NCBI RefSeq assembly: GCF_016908775.1
Contig: NZ_JAFBEP010000003.1
Location: 1 to 64,000, forward strand
Reading direction: 5' to 3'
From: Defluviitalea raffinosedens
Lineage (GTDB): Bacteria > Bacillota > Clostridia > Lachnospirales > Defluviitaleaceae
Length of the DNA: 64,000 bases
Shown here: in pieces, positions 36,781-46,323 of the stretch
How positions within the stretch are numbered: position 1 is the stretch's first letter
Layout of the letters: each line of letters starts with the position of its first letter
Made by a program: the position numbers and the translations under genes
Notes under the pieces: generated by a model
The model's input: the letters and a program-made list of their open reading frames with translations, nothing else
Told to the model about the DNA's origin: nothing
Databases searched by the model: none

Positions 36781-37734
36781 TTAATCAAATAATTTAGATA
36801 CAGATAAATCTTCATGAATTCTATGAATAGCATCTGCCATAATAGGCGCAACAGAAATCTCTTTTAATTTTGAAATTCTTTTTTCTTTTGAAAGTTTAAT
36901 AGTATTGAGTACAACCAATTCGGAAATAGCGGACGCCTCTATTCTTTCTATAGCGGGTCCGGACAATACCGCATGGGTACAACAAGCATAAACTTCTGTA
37001 GCTCCTCGTTCTTTTAAAGCATTGGCTGCATTTGTAATAGTTCCTGCTGTATCAATCATATCATCTACTAAAATAACTCTTTTGCCTTCAATATTTCCTA
37101 TTATATTCATAATCTCTGAAACATTGGCTTTAGGTCTTCTCTTGTCAATAATCGCAAGAGGAATATCTAGTTTTGTTGCAAAAGATCTGGCTCTTCCCAC
37201 ACTTCCAAGGTCCGGAGAAACAGCAACAAAATCTTCCAATGAGCCAAACTTTTCAGTATAATATCTCGTTAATAAAGGCATTCCAACTAAGTGATCCACA
37301 GGAATATTAAAGAATCCTTGAATTTGAGCACAATGCAAATCCATTACAAGCACTCTGTGGGCTCCTGCTGTTTGAATGAGATCTGCAACCAATCTTGCAC
37401 TGATAGGATCTCTGGCTCTTGTTTTTCTGTCTTGTCTTGCATAGCCATAATAAGGAATAACTGCTGTTATTCTTCCTGCAGAAGCTCTCCTTAGCCCATC
37501 GATCATAATGAGCAATTCCATCAGATTTTCGTTAACCGGCGCGGATGTAGGCTGAATAATAAATACATCTGCTCCTCTTACCTTATCATCAATTCGAACT
37601 GAAATCTCGCCATCGCTAAATCGTCCGACTTCTGCGTTTCCCAGTTTTAATCCTAATTCTTTTGCAATTTCCTCTGCTAACTCATGATGTGCATTACATG
37701 AAAAAATCTTGATTTCGCTGTTCGCGCTCCTCAT
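36781..37734 (-). CDS. prs: ribose-phosphate pyrophosphokinase
   Basis: Prs makes PRPP from ribose-5-phosphate and ATP for purine, pyrimidine, His and Trp synthesis. The 317-residue protein has the hallmark regions [29 protein letters not shown], the PRPP loop [10 protein letters not shown], and the N-terminal [23 protein letters not shown] sets the ATG. It lies downstream of glmU and has its own promoter. PRPP links this gene to the neighbouring purR, whose product senses PRPP. Confidence 0.98.
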   Translation of the reverse strand: MRSANSEIKIFSCNAHHELAEEIAKELGLKLGNAEVGRFSDGEISVRIDDKVRGADVFIIQPTSAPVNENLMELLIMIDGLRRASAGRITAVIPYYGYARQDRKTRARDPISARLVADLIQTAGAHRVLVMDLHCAQIQGFFNIPVDHLVGMPLLTRYYTEKFGSLEDFVAVSPDLGSVGRARSFATKLDIPLAIIDKRRPKANVSEIMNIIGNIEGKRVILVDDMIDTAGTITNAANALKERGATEVYACCTHAVLSGPAIERIEASAISELVVLNTIKLSKEKRISKLKEISVAPIMADAIHRIHEDLSVSKLFD

Positions 37735-37778
37735 GAAAAAAGGCCTCCTTAGAATATCGGTAATTTACACCCCCCTAA

Positions 37779-37816
37779 TTCGACACTAATTATATCATAT
37801 CTTTTATAATTTACAA
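37779..37816 (-). promoter_or_regulatory. promoter of prs with a TGTCGAA site at its start
   Basis: The minus strand has TTGTAA (37811-37816), a 16-bp spacer and an extended -10 TGATATAAT (37789-37794 for the hexamer). TGTCGAA, a perfect 0A-box core, lies at 37779-37785, around the transcription start. Confidence 0.5.
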
Positions 37817-37832
37817 AGGAATTTCTATCCTA

Positions 37833-39212
37833 TCATTTATTTCTTCTCTCCACCCAGTTTTCCTTATTAACCTGTCTTGCTCTGGCGATACCTAATGCCC
37901 TCGCAGGAACATTTTCTGTAATAGTGGACCCTGCTGCTATAAATGCTTCTTTGTGGATCGTAACAGGAGAAACCAAATTGGTATTGCATCCTATAAACGC
38001 TTCGTCTTCAATAACGGTTCTATGTTTTTTATGACCATCATAGTTCACAACAACGGTGCCACAACCAAAGTTGACATTTTCCCCCACATCGGCGTCTCCA
38101 ATATAAGTTAAATGGGATACTTTTGTATTATTGCCTATAGTAGAATTTTTTACTTCAACAAAATCGCCAATCTTTATATGGCTTCCAATTTTGCTGTTAG
38201 GTCTGATATATGCAAAAGGTCCTACTGTAGTGTTTGAACCTATTTCGCTTTCTAAGATCACGCTGGATTCAATACTTACATCATTGCCAATCTTTGCACT
38301 GTCTATTCGTGCATTAGGTCCTATAACGCAATCCTCTCCAATAACCGTTTTACCTTGAATGATGGATCCAGGATATATGATCGTATCTATGCCAATCGAA
38401 ACATCTGGCTCAATATAGGTACTTTCTGGATCTATGATGGTAACCCCTTCATCCATAAATTTTTTATTAATGCGTCTTTTTAAAATCTGAGTTACTTCAC
38501 TTAATTGTGCCCTTGAATTGACCCCTAAAATCTCCGTACTGTCTTTTACAATCATTGCATTGACCCTATAGCCTTTGGATAAAATAATATGAAGGGTATC
38601 TGTGAGATAATATTCTCCCTGTACATTGTGATTGGTCAGTTCTTTTAAAGCTTCCTTCAAAAGCCTTGCCTGAAAACAATACATTCCTCCATTGATTTCT
38701 CTTACTTTTAGTTCTTCTTCACTTGCATCCTTGTGTTCCACGATTTTTATAAAATTTCCTGCTTCGTCCCTTATAATTCTTCCATAGCCAGTGGGATCTT
38801 CTACAATTGCCGATAGTATTGTTACACCATTTTTTTCTTTTCTATGGGTTTCTATCATATTTTTCAAAGTTTCACCGGTAATAAGAGGCGTATCGCCATA
38901 TAATACCAGGATATCTCCCTCTTCTTCAATAAAAGAATCTGCCTGCATCACTGCATGACCGGTTCCTAATCTTTCTTTTTGAACAGCATATTCCACCGAA
39001 TCGCCAATGGCTTCCCTTACCTCTTCGCCTTTATGCCCGATCACAAGACAAATCTTCTGGCTGCCTGCATATTTTGCGGCATCCATTACATGTTCTATTA
39101 AACTTTTTCCAAGCATTTTATGTAATACCTTTGATTTTTTTGAATTCATTCTGGTGCCTTCCCCTGCAGCCAGTATTACTGTTGATAATCCTTTTGTCTC
39201 CCTAATGCTCAT
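37833..39212 (-). CDS. glmU: bifunctional UDP-GlcNAc pyrophosphorylase / glucosamine-1-phosphate acetyltransferase
   Basis: GlmU finishes UDP-GlcNAc synthesis: it acetylates glucosamine-1-phosphate and then adds UMP. The 459-residue protein has the uridyltransferase motif VILAAGEGTRM with KVLH at its N-terminus and a left-handed beta-helix (about 255-440) of hexapeptide repeats (VIGEDCVIGPNARI, SHIKIGDFVEVKNSTI) bearing the acetyltransferase. GGAAGGGATTGG precedes the ATG. It works with glmS and glmM at the far left of the window. It follows spoVG, but with an element of about 140 bp between them. Confidence 0.98.
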   Translation of the reverse strand: MSIRETKGLSTVILAAGEGTRMNSKKSKVLHKMLGKSLIEHVMDAAKYAGSQKICLVIGHKGEEVREAIGDSVEYAVQKERLGTGHAVMQADSFIEEEGDILVLYGDTPLITGETLKNMIETHRKEKNGVTILSAIVEDPTGYGRIIRDEAGNFIKIVEHKDASEEELKVREINGGMYCFQARLLKEALKELTNHNVQGEYYLTDTLHIILSKGYRVNAMIVKDSTEILGVNSRAQLSEVTQILKRRINKKFMDEGVTIIDPESTYIEPDVSIGIDTIIYPGSIIQGKTVIGEDCVIGPNARIDSAKIGNDVSIESSVILESEIGSNTTVGPFAYIRPNSKIGSHIKIGDFVEVKNSTIGNNTKVSHLTYIGDADVGENVNFGCGTVVVNYDGHKKHRTVIEDEAFIGCNTNLVSPVTIHKEAFIAAGSTITENVPARALGIARARQVNKENWVERRNK

Positions 39213-39292
39213 TCCAATCCCTTCCTTATTTCATAATATCTTATACATTGTCTCATGTTTATGACAAATTTTCAATATTCAATACTAGAAAG

Positions 39293-39423
39293 AGTTTCGC
39301 CCTCAAAATTCTCGCACAGGATACAGTGGGCAAAACCGACAAAATTTAATATGCGCGAGTTTCCATTTTGCCCGGAAGTTTTTTGCCATAGGAAATCCAA
39401 AAGAACTTCCTATGCAATAAAGT
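39293..39423. repeat. dispersed hairpin repeat, copy B (full length)
   Basis: Same architecture as copy A: GTTTC start, CTCGCAC ... GCGCGAG stem around GGCAAAACCGACAAAATTTAA, then TTTTGCCCGGAAG and the CATAGGAAAT...CTTCCTATG hairpin. About three quarters of the bases match copy A. Lies between spoVG and glmU and merges into the spoVG terminator. Confidence 0.8.
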
Positions 39424-39424
39424 C

Positions 39425-39472
39425 AAAAAGGACGGTTCCTATGGCTTTTACCTTAAGGAACCGTCCCTCTAA
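39425..39472 (-). terminator. terminator of spoVG
   Basis: Arms GGACGGTTCCT and AGGAACCGTCC with a CTTTTTG tail on the minus strand, 9 bp after the stop codon. The arm GGACGGTTCC is a motif often met in clostridial intergenic hairpins. Confidence 0.82.
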
Positions 39473-39480
39473 TTCATTTC

Positions 39481-39792
39481 TTATTCTTCGATATCAGCAG
39501 CGATTTCATCCTCTGCCACATCATCAGATTCTTCCGCTACAAGCACCATTTCATATTTTTCCAAAACAGCAGTTTGGATTTTATCTCTTGTTGCAGAATT
39601 AATTGGATGGGCAATATCTCTGAATTCTCCATCAATTGTTTTACGGCTGGGCATTGCAATAAAACGCCCCTTATCGCCTTCGATTACTTTGATATCATGC
39701 ACAACAAATTCGTTATCAAAAGTAACAGAAACAACCGCCTTCATTTTACCTTCCTTGTTAATTTTACGTACACGGATATCAGTGATTTCCAT
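39481..39792 (-). CDS. spoVG: septation regulator SpoVG
   Basis: SpoVG is a small DNA/RNA-binding regulator that acts in sporulation, division and virulence in Firmicutes. The 103-residue protein shows the family pattern [11 protein letters not shown] at the start, then [27 protein letters not shown] and DIAHPINS, and ends with an acidic tail. GAGAGGAG precedes the ATG. It is usually transcribed by sigma-H in Bacillus; here the visible promoter is sigma-A type. Confidence 0.98.
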   Translation of the reverse strand: MEITDIRVRKINKEGKMKAVVSVTFDNEFVVHDIKVIEGDKGRFIAMPSRKTIDGEFRDIAHPINSATRDKIQTAVLEKYEMVLVAEESDDVAEDEIAADIEE

Positions 39793-39866
39793 ATGCGAAC
39801 TCCTCTCTGTAACATGATGCGGTCCTAGAGTAATCCCCCCGGATACCGTTTCGATTATATATCCTT

Positions 39867-39895
39867 ATTATATAACAGATTTATCCAAATATCAA
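39867..39895 (-). promoter_or_regulatory. sigma-A promoter of spoVG
   Basis: TTGATA, 17-bp spacer, TATAAT on the minus strand, 75 bp before the ATG. A leader of about 65 bases with the GC-rich stretch CCGGGGGGATTAC follows. I looked for an AGGA...GAAT sigma-H pattern here and did not find one. Confidence 0.65.
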
Positions 39896-39948
39896 TATGT
39901 TTTATATATTCAAATTTTACTTAAAAATATAACTTGTATTAAATTACA

Positions 39949-41058
39949 CTAAATTACGCTTCCTTTTTTCAAAATAATCGGTTTTTCTTTCGTACCTATA
40001 AGTTCTCTTCCGTCAGAAACTACAACTTCTTTATCCAAAATAGCGTATTCTATCCTACAATTGTTTCCAATATATGTTCCTTCCATGATGACTGAATTTC
40101 TAATATCTGAATTGGTACCTGTAAATACCTTTCTAAATAAAACAGATTTTTCTACACATCCATTGATAATGGAGCCTCCACCAACCAAACTGTCTTTTAC
40201 GCAGGCTCCAGGATTATACTTTACAGGGGGTTCATCTTTTACTTTGGTTGAAATATGGGGATATTGCTTTAAGAACAAATCCCTTACATCTTTCTTTAAG
40301 AAATCCATATTTACATCAAAATAAGTTCCAATTGATTTTAAGCTTCTCCAATATCCTTCAAAGGGGTAACCATAGATCTTAAGTTTTCTTCTGTATCTTA
40401 TGATAATATCATTGACAATATCAAAACGGCCTTCGGATACAATATCTTCTAAAAGCTTAATCAGCAGGGTTCTTTGTATAACGTAAATTCCCAATGAGAT
40501 AATACTGCTTTGAGGATCGATTGGCTTTTCTTCAAATTCTTTCAATCTATAGTCTTCATCCAGATTCATAACGCCATAATCGGATACATCTTCATCTTTC
40601 ATATCCTTACATATGATGGTAATATCTGCTTGTTTTTGCTGATGGTATTCCAGGACTTTGTTATAGTCCATCTTATAAATCTGATCTCCTGACGCGATGA
40701 TTACGAAGGGTTCATTACTTCTCTTTAAGAAGCTTATATTTCTGTAAATGGCATCTGCTGTTCCACGGTATCCAAAAGGATTATCGCTGGAGATATATGG
40801 TGAAAAAACAAAAAGGCCTCCTTGTTTTCTTCCTAAATCCCACCATTTCGCAGATGACAAGTGGTCTAAAAGTGAGCGGCAGTTGTATTGGGTAATAACT
40901 GCTACTTTATTAATTCCCGAATTAGACATATTGCTAAGCGTAAAGTCAATCGCTCTGTAAGATCCTCCTACGGGCATAGCCGGAATCGCTCTTTTTGCAA
41001 CTAAATCCTTTAATTTTTCAGTTTTTCCGCCTTCTAAAATAATTCCAACCGCTCTCAT
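39949..41058 (-). CDS. glgD: glucose-1-phosphate adenylyltransferase-like subunit GlgD
   Basis: GlgD is a non-catalytic or regulatory partner of GlgC in Firmicutes glycogen synthesis. The 369-residue protein has the nucleotidyltransferase fold but the usual GGxGxRL loop is changed to [12 protein letters not shown], which explains the weak own activity seen in the family. It keeps GDQIYKMDY and EEKP and ends with a left-handed helix. The start is ATG 41058 ([11 protein letters not shown]), with GGAAGGGGTGG before it; it overlaps glgC by 4 bp. Regulation by GlgC pairing is family knowledge. Confidence 0.94.
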   Translation of the reverse strand: MRAVGIILEGGKTEKLKDLVAKRAIPAMPVGGSYRAIDFTLSNMSNSGINKVAVITQYNCRSLLDHLSSAKWWDLGRKQGGLFVFSPYISSDNPFGYRGTADAIYRNISFLKRSNEPFVIIASGDQIYKMDYNKVLEYHQQKQADITIICKDMKDEDVSDYGVMNLDEDYRLKEFEEKPIDPQSSIISLGIYVIQRTLLIKLLEDIVSEGRFDIVNDIIIRYRRKLKIYGYPFEGYWRSLKSIGTYFDVNMDFLKKDVRDLFLKQYPHISTKVKDEPPVKYNPGACVKDSLVGGGSIINGCVEKSVLFRKVFTGTNSDIRNSVIMEGTYIGNNCRIEYAILDKEVVVSDGRELIGTKEKPIILKKGSVI

Positions 41059-42332
41059 GCTTCCACCCCTTCCAGAATCAGTGAACAACCTGATTCTAAT
41101 CTTCCGTTGTCATAATGCGTTGGTGTTGTGTCCCCATAAACAACGCAATTCTTGCCAATCCATATACCTTCAGGTATTGTAGTATTTTCCCCTACAACAC
41201 TGATCCCTGTATTGTATATACTCGGTTTATCTTTATTTGGTATATTTTCCCCTTCTCCTATTTTAACATTTTGGTTAATAATGCAATTTTCAGCTACAAT
41301 ACAGCGATCAAGCACAACACCTTCTTTTAATACAGAATTGGCCATTACTATTGAATCTCTTATTACGGCACCATTTTCTACAATAACACCTGGACCTAAT
41401 ACGGAATTGATCACTGTTCCATAGATCTCGCAGCCCTCTGAGATAATAGATCTGTGAACTTCTGCTTCTCCCCCTATATACTGAGGTGTTTGATAGTCTA
41501 AATTGGTGTAGAATTTCCAAAATTCTTCATACAAATTAAAGTTGGGAAGCGTTTCAATAAGCTCCATATTGGCCTGCCAATAAGATTCGATTGTCCCTAC
41601 ATCTTTCCAGTAATCTCTGAAACGATAAGCATAAAGTCTGTCCTCGTTTTCCAACATCGTAGGAATGATATGCTTTCCGAAATCACTGTCTTCATGACGT
41701 GCATTATCCTCAATCAGAGCTTGCTTTAATTTTTTCCATGTAAATATGTAAATGCCCATGGATGCCAAATTACTCTTGGGATTTTTGGGCTTTTCCTCAA
41801 ATTCAACGATACGGTCTCCTTCTCCAGTGTTCATAATACCAAATCGATGTGCTTCTTCTATCGGAATTTCTAGTACAGCAATGGTTGCATCACAATTATT
41901 TTTCTTATGGAAATCCAGCATTTTGCTGTAATCCATCTTATAAATATGGTCTCCTGAAAGAATCAGTACATATTCTGGATTATAGTTATCAATGAATTTG
42001 ATGTTTTGATAGATAGCGTTTGCTGTTCCTGAATACCAGGCGCCTTCCTGTTCCTTGACATAAGGAGATAAAATCGTAACGCCTCCTGCTTTTCTGTCGA
42101 GGTCCCAAGGAATACCGATTCCTATATGTTGATTTAAGCGCAGGGGTTCATATTGAGTCAGAACACCTACGGTATCGATTCCTGAATTAATGCAATTACT
42201 TAAGGCGAAATCGATGATTCGATATTTCCCTCCGAAAGTAACTGCAGGTTTTGCAAGATTTTTAGTCAGTATGCCAAGACGGCTTCCTTGGCCTCCTGCT
42301 AAAAGCATGGAGATAATCTCTTTTTTATGCAT
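41055..42332 (-). CDS. glgC: glucose-1-phosphate adenylyltransferase
   Basis: GlgC makes ADP-glucose from glucose-1-phosphate and ATP, the rate-limiting step of glycogen synthesis. The 425-residue protein has the nucleotide loop [27 protein letters not shown] and the sugar loop [10 protein letters not shown], and a C-terminal left-handed beta-helix. GTGGGGG precedes the ATG. First gene of glgC-glgD. No glgA, glgB or glgP is in the window, so the rest of the pathway is elsewhere. Confidence 0.97.
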   Translation of the reverse strand: MHKKEIISMLLAGGQGSRLGILTKNLAKPAVTFGGKYRIIDFALSNCINSGIDTVGVLTQYEPLRLNQHIGIGIPWDLDRKAGGVTILSPYVKEQEGAWYSGTANAIYQNIKFIDNYNPEYVLILSGDHIYKMDYSKMLDFHKKNNCDATIAVLEIPIEEAHRFGIMNTGEGDRIVEFEEKPKNPKSNLASMGIYIFTWKKLKQALIEDNARHEDSDFGKHIIPTMLENEDRLYAYRFRDYWKDVGTIESYWQANMELIETLPNFNLYEEFWKFYTNLDYQTPQYIGGEAEVHRSIISEGCEIYGTVINSVLGPGVIVENGAVIRDSIVMANSVLKEGVVLDRCIVAENCIINQNVKIGEGENIPNKDKPSIYNTGISVVGENTTIPEGIWIGKNCVVYGDTTPTHYDNGRLESGCSLILEGVEA

Positions 42333-42405
42333 AGTCCCCCACTTCCCCTTCTCAATAGATATTTAACATCTAGCCCATCATATATAGTAAATTTCTAGTA
42401 CATTT

Positions 42406-42435
42406 ATAATAGCACAAGCTGTTATATTTTAGCAA
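42406..42435 (-). promoter_or_regulatory. promoter of glgC-glgD
   Basis: TTGCTA, 18-bp spacer, TATTAT on the minus strand, about 75 bp before glgC. A moderate match. Confidence 0.45.
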
Positions 42436-42469
42436 TCCATAATTGTTGGAACTTTATAACTATTAAGTC

Positions 42470-42492
42470 AAAACGGCCTAGAAGGCCGTTTT
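42470..42492 (-). terminator. terminator overlapping the purR stop codon
   Basis: Arms AAAACGGCCT and AGGCCGTTTT on the minus strand followed by GACTTAATAG. The purR TAG lies in the loop. Confidence 0.7.
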
Positions 42493-43299
42493 CAGGAATG
42501 GTTTTACAATTATTTCTTTTTTTCCCTCATCAACTTTTTCCAGAACCAATAGAGTCGCATACTCCTCTACCAGCTTTTCTTCCGGTTCCTTGGTCGCCAT
42601 CAGAACCCCGACGCCAACAGCCTCACATTCAAACTCTTTCATCAAGTCCATGATCCCTTTGGCTGTTCCTCCTGCTTTCATGAAATCATCGATAAAGATA
42701 ACTTTTGATCCTTCAGGCAGCGCACGTTTTGCTAAGGACATGGTTTGAATTCTTTTTGAAGACCCCGTTAAATAATTCATATGGATTGCTGTGCCGTCTG
42801 TTAACTTTCCTTCCTTTCTGACAACTACTAAAGGTTTGTTTAAGACTCGGGCAGTCATAAGAGCAAGGGGAATACCTTTTGTTTCAATAGTAACGACATA
42901 ATCAAAATCCTGATCTTGGAAAAAACTAGCCAGAGCTTTTCCCATACTATAGCTTAACTCCGGGGAATAAATGAGATCATTTAAGTAAATATATCCTCCT
43001 GGGATCATTCGGTCGGTTTGGTTAATCCTTTGACAGAGCTCTTCACAAAAATTCTTAATCTGCTCTTTTGTCATAACAGGCTTATATAATACGCCTCCGG
43101 CAGCTCCCGCTACAGTTTCAATTGATCCTAAATCAAATTTTTTAAATATATTCTTTACAATATCAATATCTTCACTTAAAGTGGATTTGGCACACTCAAA
43201 CAAGTCTCCGAAAGTATTCAGGGTAAAAATTTTCTGCGGGTTCTCTGTAAGAATCTTTATAATCGTTCCGATCCGTTCACTTTTATTAATTCGATTCAC
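42478..43299 (-). CDS. purR: purine operon repressor PurR
   Basis: PurR represses purine synthesis genes and is released from DNA by PRPP. The 273-residue protein has an N-terminal winged helix (about 5-72) and a phosphoribosyltransferase-like domain (about 90-270) with the PRPP motif KVIFIDDFMKAGGTAKGI. The start is GTG 43299 after GGAAGGAG. It is divergent from murC. It is the right-hand end of the Bacillus-like gene order. Confidence 0.96.
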   Translation of the reverse strand: MNRINKSERIGTIIKILTENPQKIFTLNTFGDLFECAKSTLSEDIDIVKNIFKKFDLGSIETVAGAAGGVLYKPVMTKEQIKNFCEELCQRINQTDRMIPGGYIYLNDLIYSPELSYSMGKALASFFQDQDFDYVVTIETKGIPLALMTARVLNKPLVVVRKEGKLTDGTAIHMNYLTGSSKRIQTMSLAKRALPEGSKVIFIDDFMKAGGTAKGIMDLMKEFECEAVGVGVLMATKEPEEKLVEEYATLLVLEKVDEGKKEIIVKPFLKTAF

Positions 43300-43540
43300 T
43301 GTTAAACTCCTTCCACCTTATAAATGGTATAGTTTTCACCATTATACACCAAATTATCGAATATTTTAAGTTCTTTTTCTAAAAACATTCGGCTTCAAAT
43401 TTTACTTTTTTCTGGAATAATAATATAGTATAATGTTATATTTAGAATATAAATAGTAAAATCTATTTTTAATTTTAGGGAATAAATTATTTATCCTTGT
43501 TTTAATATAAATCTATAATATAAACGAATAGAGGTGCACT

Positions 43541-44983
43541 ATGCTGGATATTAATTTTGAAAATACCCATCAAAAAATTCATTTTATAGGCATTGGCGGT
43601 ATCAGTATGAGTGGATTGGCAGAAATCCTTGTGAAAAAAGGATTTAAGGTGTCCGGATCAGACATGAAAAACTCTAAAATCATACGCCACTTGGAACAAC
43701 TGGGCGTAGACTTCCATTTAGGCCATTTGCCTTCAAACATTAAAGATGATTTAGACTTCGTGGTTTACACAGCAGCTATTAAGGAGGATAATCCGGAGCT
43801 AATGGAAGCCAGAAAAAGAAACATTCCTACTATGGATCGGGCAGAACTCCTTGGTCAAATTATGAAGAATTATCCTTATGCCATAGCTGTTTCCGGAACC
43901 CATGGCAAAACTACAACAACCTCCATGTTATCCCATATTTTACTGGAGGCCAAAAAAGATCCTACCATATCCGTAGGAGGCATATTAGACGCTATAGGAG
44001 GAAATATCCGCACAGGACATTCCGATTATTTTATCACCGAAGCCTGTGAATATTATGACAGTTTTCTTAAATTCTATCCTTATATAGGCATCATTTTAAA
44101 CATTGAAGAAGATCATCTGGATTATTTCAAAGATATTGATCATATCAGAAACTCCTTTACCGCTTTTGCAAAAAGAATCCCTAAAGAAGGCACCTTGGTG
44201 ATCAATGGAGATATAGAGAATATTCATTCCATACTGGATGAAGTAGACTGTAAAGTAGTAACTTTTGGTACTGACCCCAGCCGCGTTATGTGGACTGCTG
44301 CCAATATTTCATATAATGAAAAAGCTTGTGGAAGCTTTGACCTGTTTTATCAGGGAAAAAATATGGGCAGGATTTCTCTTGGCGTACCGGGCATTCATAA
44401 TATTTATAACGCTCTTGCTGCCTGTGCCTGTGCTCATGCATTGAATATATCGACAGAAGATATGGCAAATGGATTAAAGAAATTTACAGGTACCCATCAA
44501 CGTTTTGAAATTAAAGGAAATCTAAAAGGAATTACCATTGTAGACGATTACGCTCACCATCCTACAGAAATAAAAGCTACTCTGGCAGTAGCCAATCATT
44601 ATCCTCACAATAGACTATGGTGTGTATTCCAGCCACACACTTACTCAAGGACAAAGGCATTTTTAAAGGAATTTGCTGAAGCTCTCACGGCAGCAGATCA
44701 TATTATTTTAACAGATATTTATGCCGCCAGGGAAAAGGATTTAGGTGAAGTACACTCAAAAGATTTGCAAAAAGAACTTGAAAAATTAGGTAAGAAATCC
44801 TATTATTTTTCAGATTTTGAATCTATTGAAAATTTTCTTTTAGAAAATTGTATCCCCGGGGATCTGTTGATAACTATGGGTGCTGGAGATGTGAGTATTA
44901 TAGGAGAAGACCTTTTAGGCGCCAATTTGTCCACATTATCCACAGAATTGTCAACAGATTCTCAAATGATTTCATGTGAATAA
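43541..44983 (+). CDS. murC: UDP-N-acetylmuramate--L-alanine ligase
   Basis: MurC adds L-Ala to UDP-MurNAc, the first peptide step of peptidoglycan. The 480-residue protein has an N-terminal NAD-like fold (FIGIGGISMSGLA), the ATP loop GTHGKTTT at 119-126, and VDDYAHHPTEIKATL. AGAGGTG precedes the ATG. The last roughly 20 residues after GEDLLGAN are not family-like: LSTLSTELST is the translation of DnaA-box-like repeats, so the C-terminal tail seems to have been taken over by DNA-binding sites. Candidate -10 elements lie at 43429 and just before the start; the -35s are poor. Confidence 0.96.
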   Translation: MLDINFENTHQKIHFIGIGGISMSGLAEILVKKGFKVSGSDMKNSKIIRHLEQLGVDFHLGHLPSNIKDDLDFVVYTAAIKEDNPELMEARKRNIPTMDRAELLGQIMKNYPYAIAVSGTHGKTTTTSMLSHILLEAKKDPTISVGGILDAIGGNIRTGHSDYFITEACEYYDSFLKFYPYIGIILNIEEDHLDYFKDIDHIRNSFTAFAKRIPKEGTLVINGDIENIHSILDEVDCKVVTFGTDPSRVMWTAANISYNEKACGSFDLFYQGKNMGRISLGVPGIHNIYNALAACACAHALNISTEDMANGLKKFTGTHQRFEIKGNLKGITIVDDYAHHPTEIKATLAVANHYPHNRLWCVFQPHTYSRTKAFLKEFAEALTAADHIILTDIYAAREKDLGEVHSKDLQKELEKLGKKSYYFSDFESIENFLLENCIPGDLLITMGAGDVSIIGEDLLGANLSTLSTELSTDSQMISCE

Positions 44984-45028
44984 TTTCCTCTTGATCAATA
45001 TAAACTTCCATAATTTAACACAACTTTT

Positions 45029-45060
45029 AATTCCCAAAAGCTTAGCCTTTTGGGAATTTT
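45029..45060 (+). terminator. terminator of murC
   Basis: Arms AATTCCCAAAAG and CTTTTGGGAATT, then TTATATC on the plus strand. It lies between the two groups of DnaA boxes. Confidence 0.82.
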
Positions 45061-45167
45061 ATATCATGAAATATATTGAAATTTCACGAACTTATCCACA
45101 TTATCCACAGAGTTATTAACATATTGAGTGTGTATAGAATAATAGAAGTCGAAATTTTCTTTCGTAA

Positions 45168-45193
45168 ACATTACTAAAAGAATATGATATAAT
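45168..45193 (+). promoter_or_regulatory. extended -10 promoter of the DnaD-domain gene
   Basis: TGATATAAT, with TG one base before TATAAT (45188-45193), about 40 bp before the start. The -35 position (GTAAACA) is weak. The tandem DnaA boxes lie about 80-95 bp upstream of the -10. Confidence 0.55.
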
Positions 45194-45232
45194 AGCAGTA
45201 CCAATGGGACCTTGATGAAAGGAGAGATAGTG

Positions 45233-46318
45233 ATGGCGATTCTAAATATTAAAAACAATCTAGAATTATCCACAACACCGATTTCCAACGAGTTTATTGA
45301 TACATATATGCCAAAAGCCAATGGAAATTTTGTTAAAGTCTATTTATACGGTTATCGCTTTTGCTTCCACGGCCAACACAATCTCACCTCGAAAGAAATG
45401 GCAGAAAAACTGGACTTACTGGAATCCGATGTCATAAAAGCATTTCAGTATTGGAAAGAACAAGGCTTAATGGATTTTGAATGGCATGATGATGACAATA
45501 TCTATATTTCTTATCATATGCCATCACCTTACACAGAAAAAAGTCAAAAAACAGAAACAACCAATGCTATCGCTGAAAATAAAGACGTACATATTCATTT
45601 GGAATCCAAACCGGATTACACTCCCGAGGAACTAACGATTTATATGAAAAATCCTGAAATCAGCCAGTTATTTAAAATTGCTGAAAGATATCTGGGACGA
45701 ATGTTAAATCACAATGATTTAAAAATCTTATATAGTTTGTATGATTGGCTAAGACTGCCTTTAGACGTTATAGAGCTCTTACTGGAGCATTGTATCTCCA
45801 ATAACCACAGAAGTATTCGATACATCGAAAAAGTAGCCATTACCTGGGTAGAAGAAGGCATTACGACGGTTGAAAAAGCCAAGGCAAGAATGAAGGTATT
45901 CAATAACGATTACCGGGAAATTATGAAATGCTTTGGTCTGACCAACAGAGATCCGGCTCCTTCTGAAATTGAATGTATGGACAGATGGATTAAGTCTTTT
46001 CCTTTGGACATTGTTTTGGAAGCATGCAAAAGAACCATTGTTCAGACTCAAAAGCCGAGCTTCCAGTATACAGATTCTATATTAAAAAACTGGGCTAAAA
46101 ATAAAGTTAAATCTCTGGAAGATATTGAGAAACTGGACGCTGCATATCTTCAAAAGAAAACTATGCAAAATAACCCCACTACCAATGATTCTCAGACAGC
46201 AGACTATTATTCTAAACCCAGTAAATTTGTTAATTTCAAGCAAAGAAATTGGGATTTTGATGAATTGGAACGACTGGAAAGAGAATACCTTACTAAACAG
46301 CTTTCTGAAGGCAGGTGA
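45233..46318 (+). CDS. DnaD-domain replication initiation protein
   Basis: A 361-residue helicase-loading protein. It has an N-terminal winged-helix-like region (about 25-85, LTSKEMAEKLDLLESDVIKAFQYWKEQGLMDF) and two DnaD/DnaB_2-type domains (about 130-205 and 220-300, with YLGRMLNHNDLKILYSLYDWLRLPLDVIELLLEHC and RWIKSFPLDIVLEACKRTI). The second ends in the YxxxIL-NW motif FQYTDSILKNWAKN. Such proteins couple DnaA to the helicase loader. The start is ATG 45233, seven bases after AAAGGAG. The next gene, 5 bp on, is an AAA+ loader. A perfect DnaA box lies at codons 12-14. Confidence 0.9.
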   Translation: MAILNIKNNLELSTTPISNEFIDTYMPKANGNFVKVYLYGYRFCFHGQHNLTSKEMAEKLDLLESDVIKAFQYWKEQGLMDFEWHDDDNIYISYHMPSPYTEKSQKTETTNAIAENKDVHIHLESKPDYTPEELTIYMKNPEISQLFKIAERYLGRMLNHNDLKILYSLYDWLRLPLDVIELLLEHCISNNHRSIRYIEKVAITWVEEGITTVEKAKARMKVFNNDYREIMKCFGLTNRDPAPSEIECMDRWIKSFPLDIVLEACKRTIVQTQKPSFQYTDSILKNWAKNKVKSLEDIEKLDAAYLQKKTMQNNPTTNDSQTADYYSKPSKFVNFKQRNWDFDELERLEREYLTKQLSEGR

Positions 46319-46323
46319 TATGA

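Larger units (their letters stand above)
44927..45274. promoter_or_regulatory. DnaA-box cluster upstream of the helicase-loading genes
   Basis: Perfect TTATCCACA boxes lie at 44936-44944, 45092-45100, 45101-45109 and 45266-45274, all on the plus strand. TTGTCCACA (44927-44935) and TTATTAACA (45113-45121) are one mismatch away. Two perfect boxes are directly adjacent (45092-45109). The first group is inside murC, the last inside the DnaD-domain gene. Confidence 0.8.

Noticed and set aside
39255-39602. A 115-codon plus-strand open frame before spoVG
   Set aside because: It covers repeat copy B, the spoVG terminator and the 3' end of spoVG. It resembles the frame at 27962-28165 only because both cover copies of the same repeat.
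39820-39900. Sigma-H promoter of spoVG
   Set aside because: AGGATAT occurs, but no GAAT lies at the right distance; the TTGATA-N17-TATAAT promoter explains the gene better.
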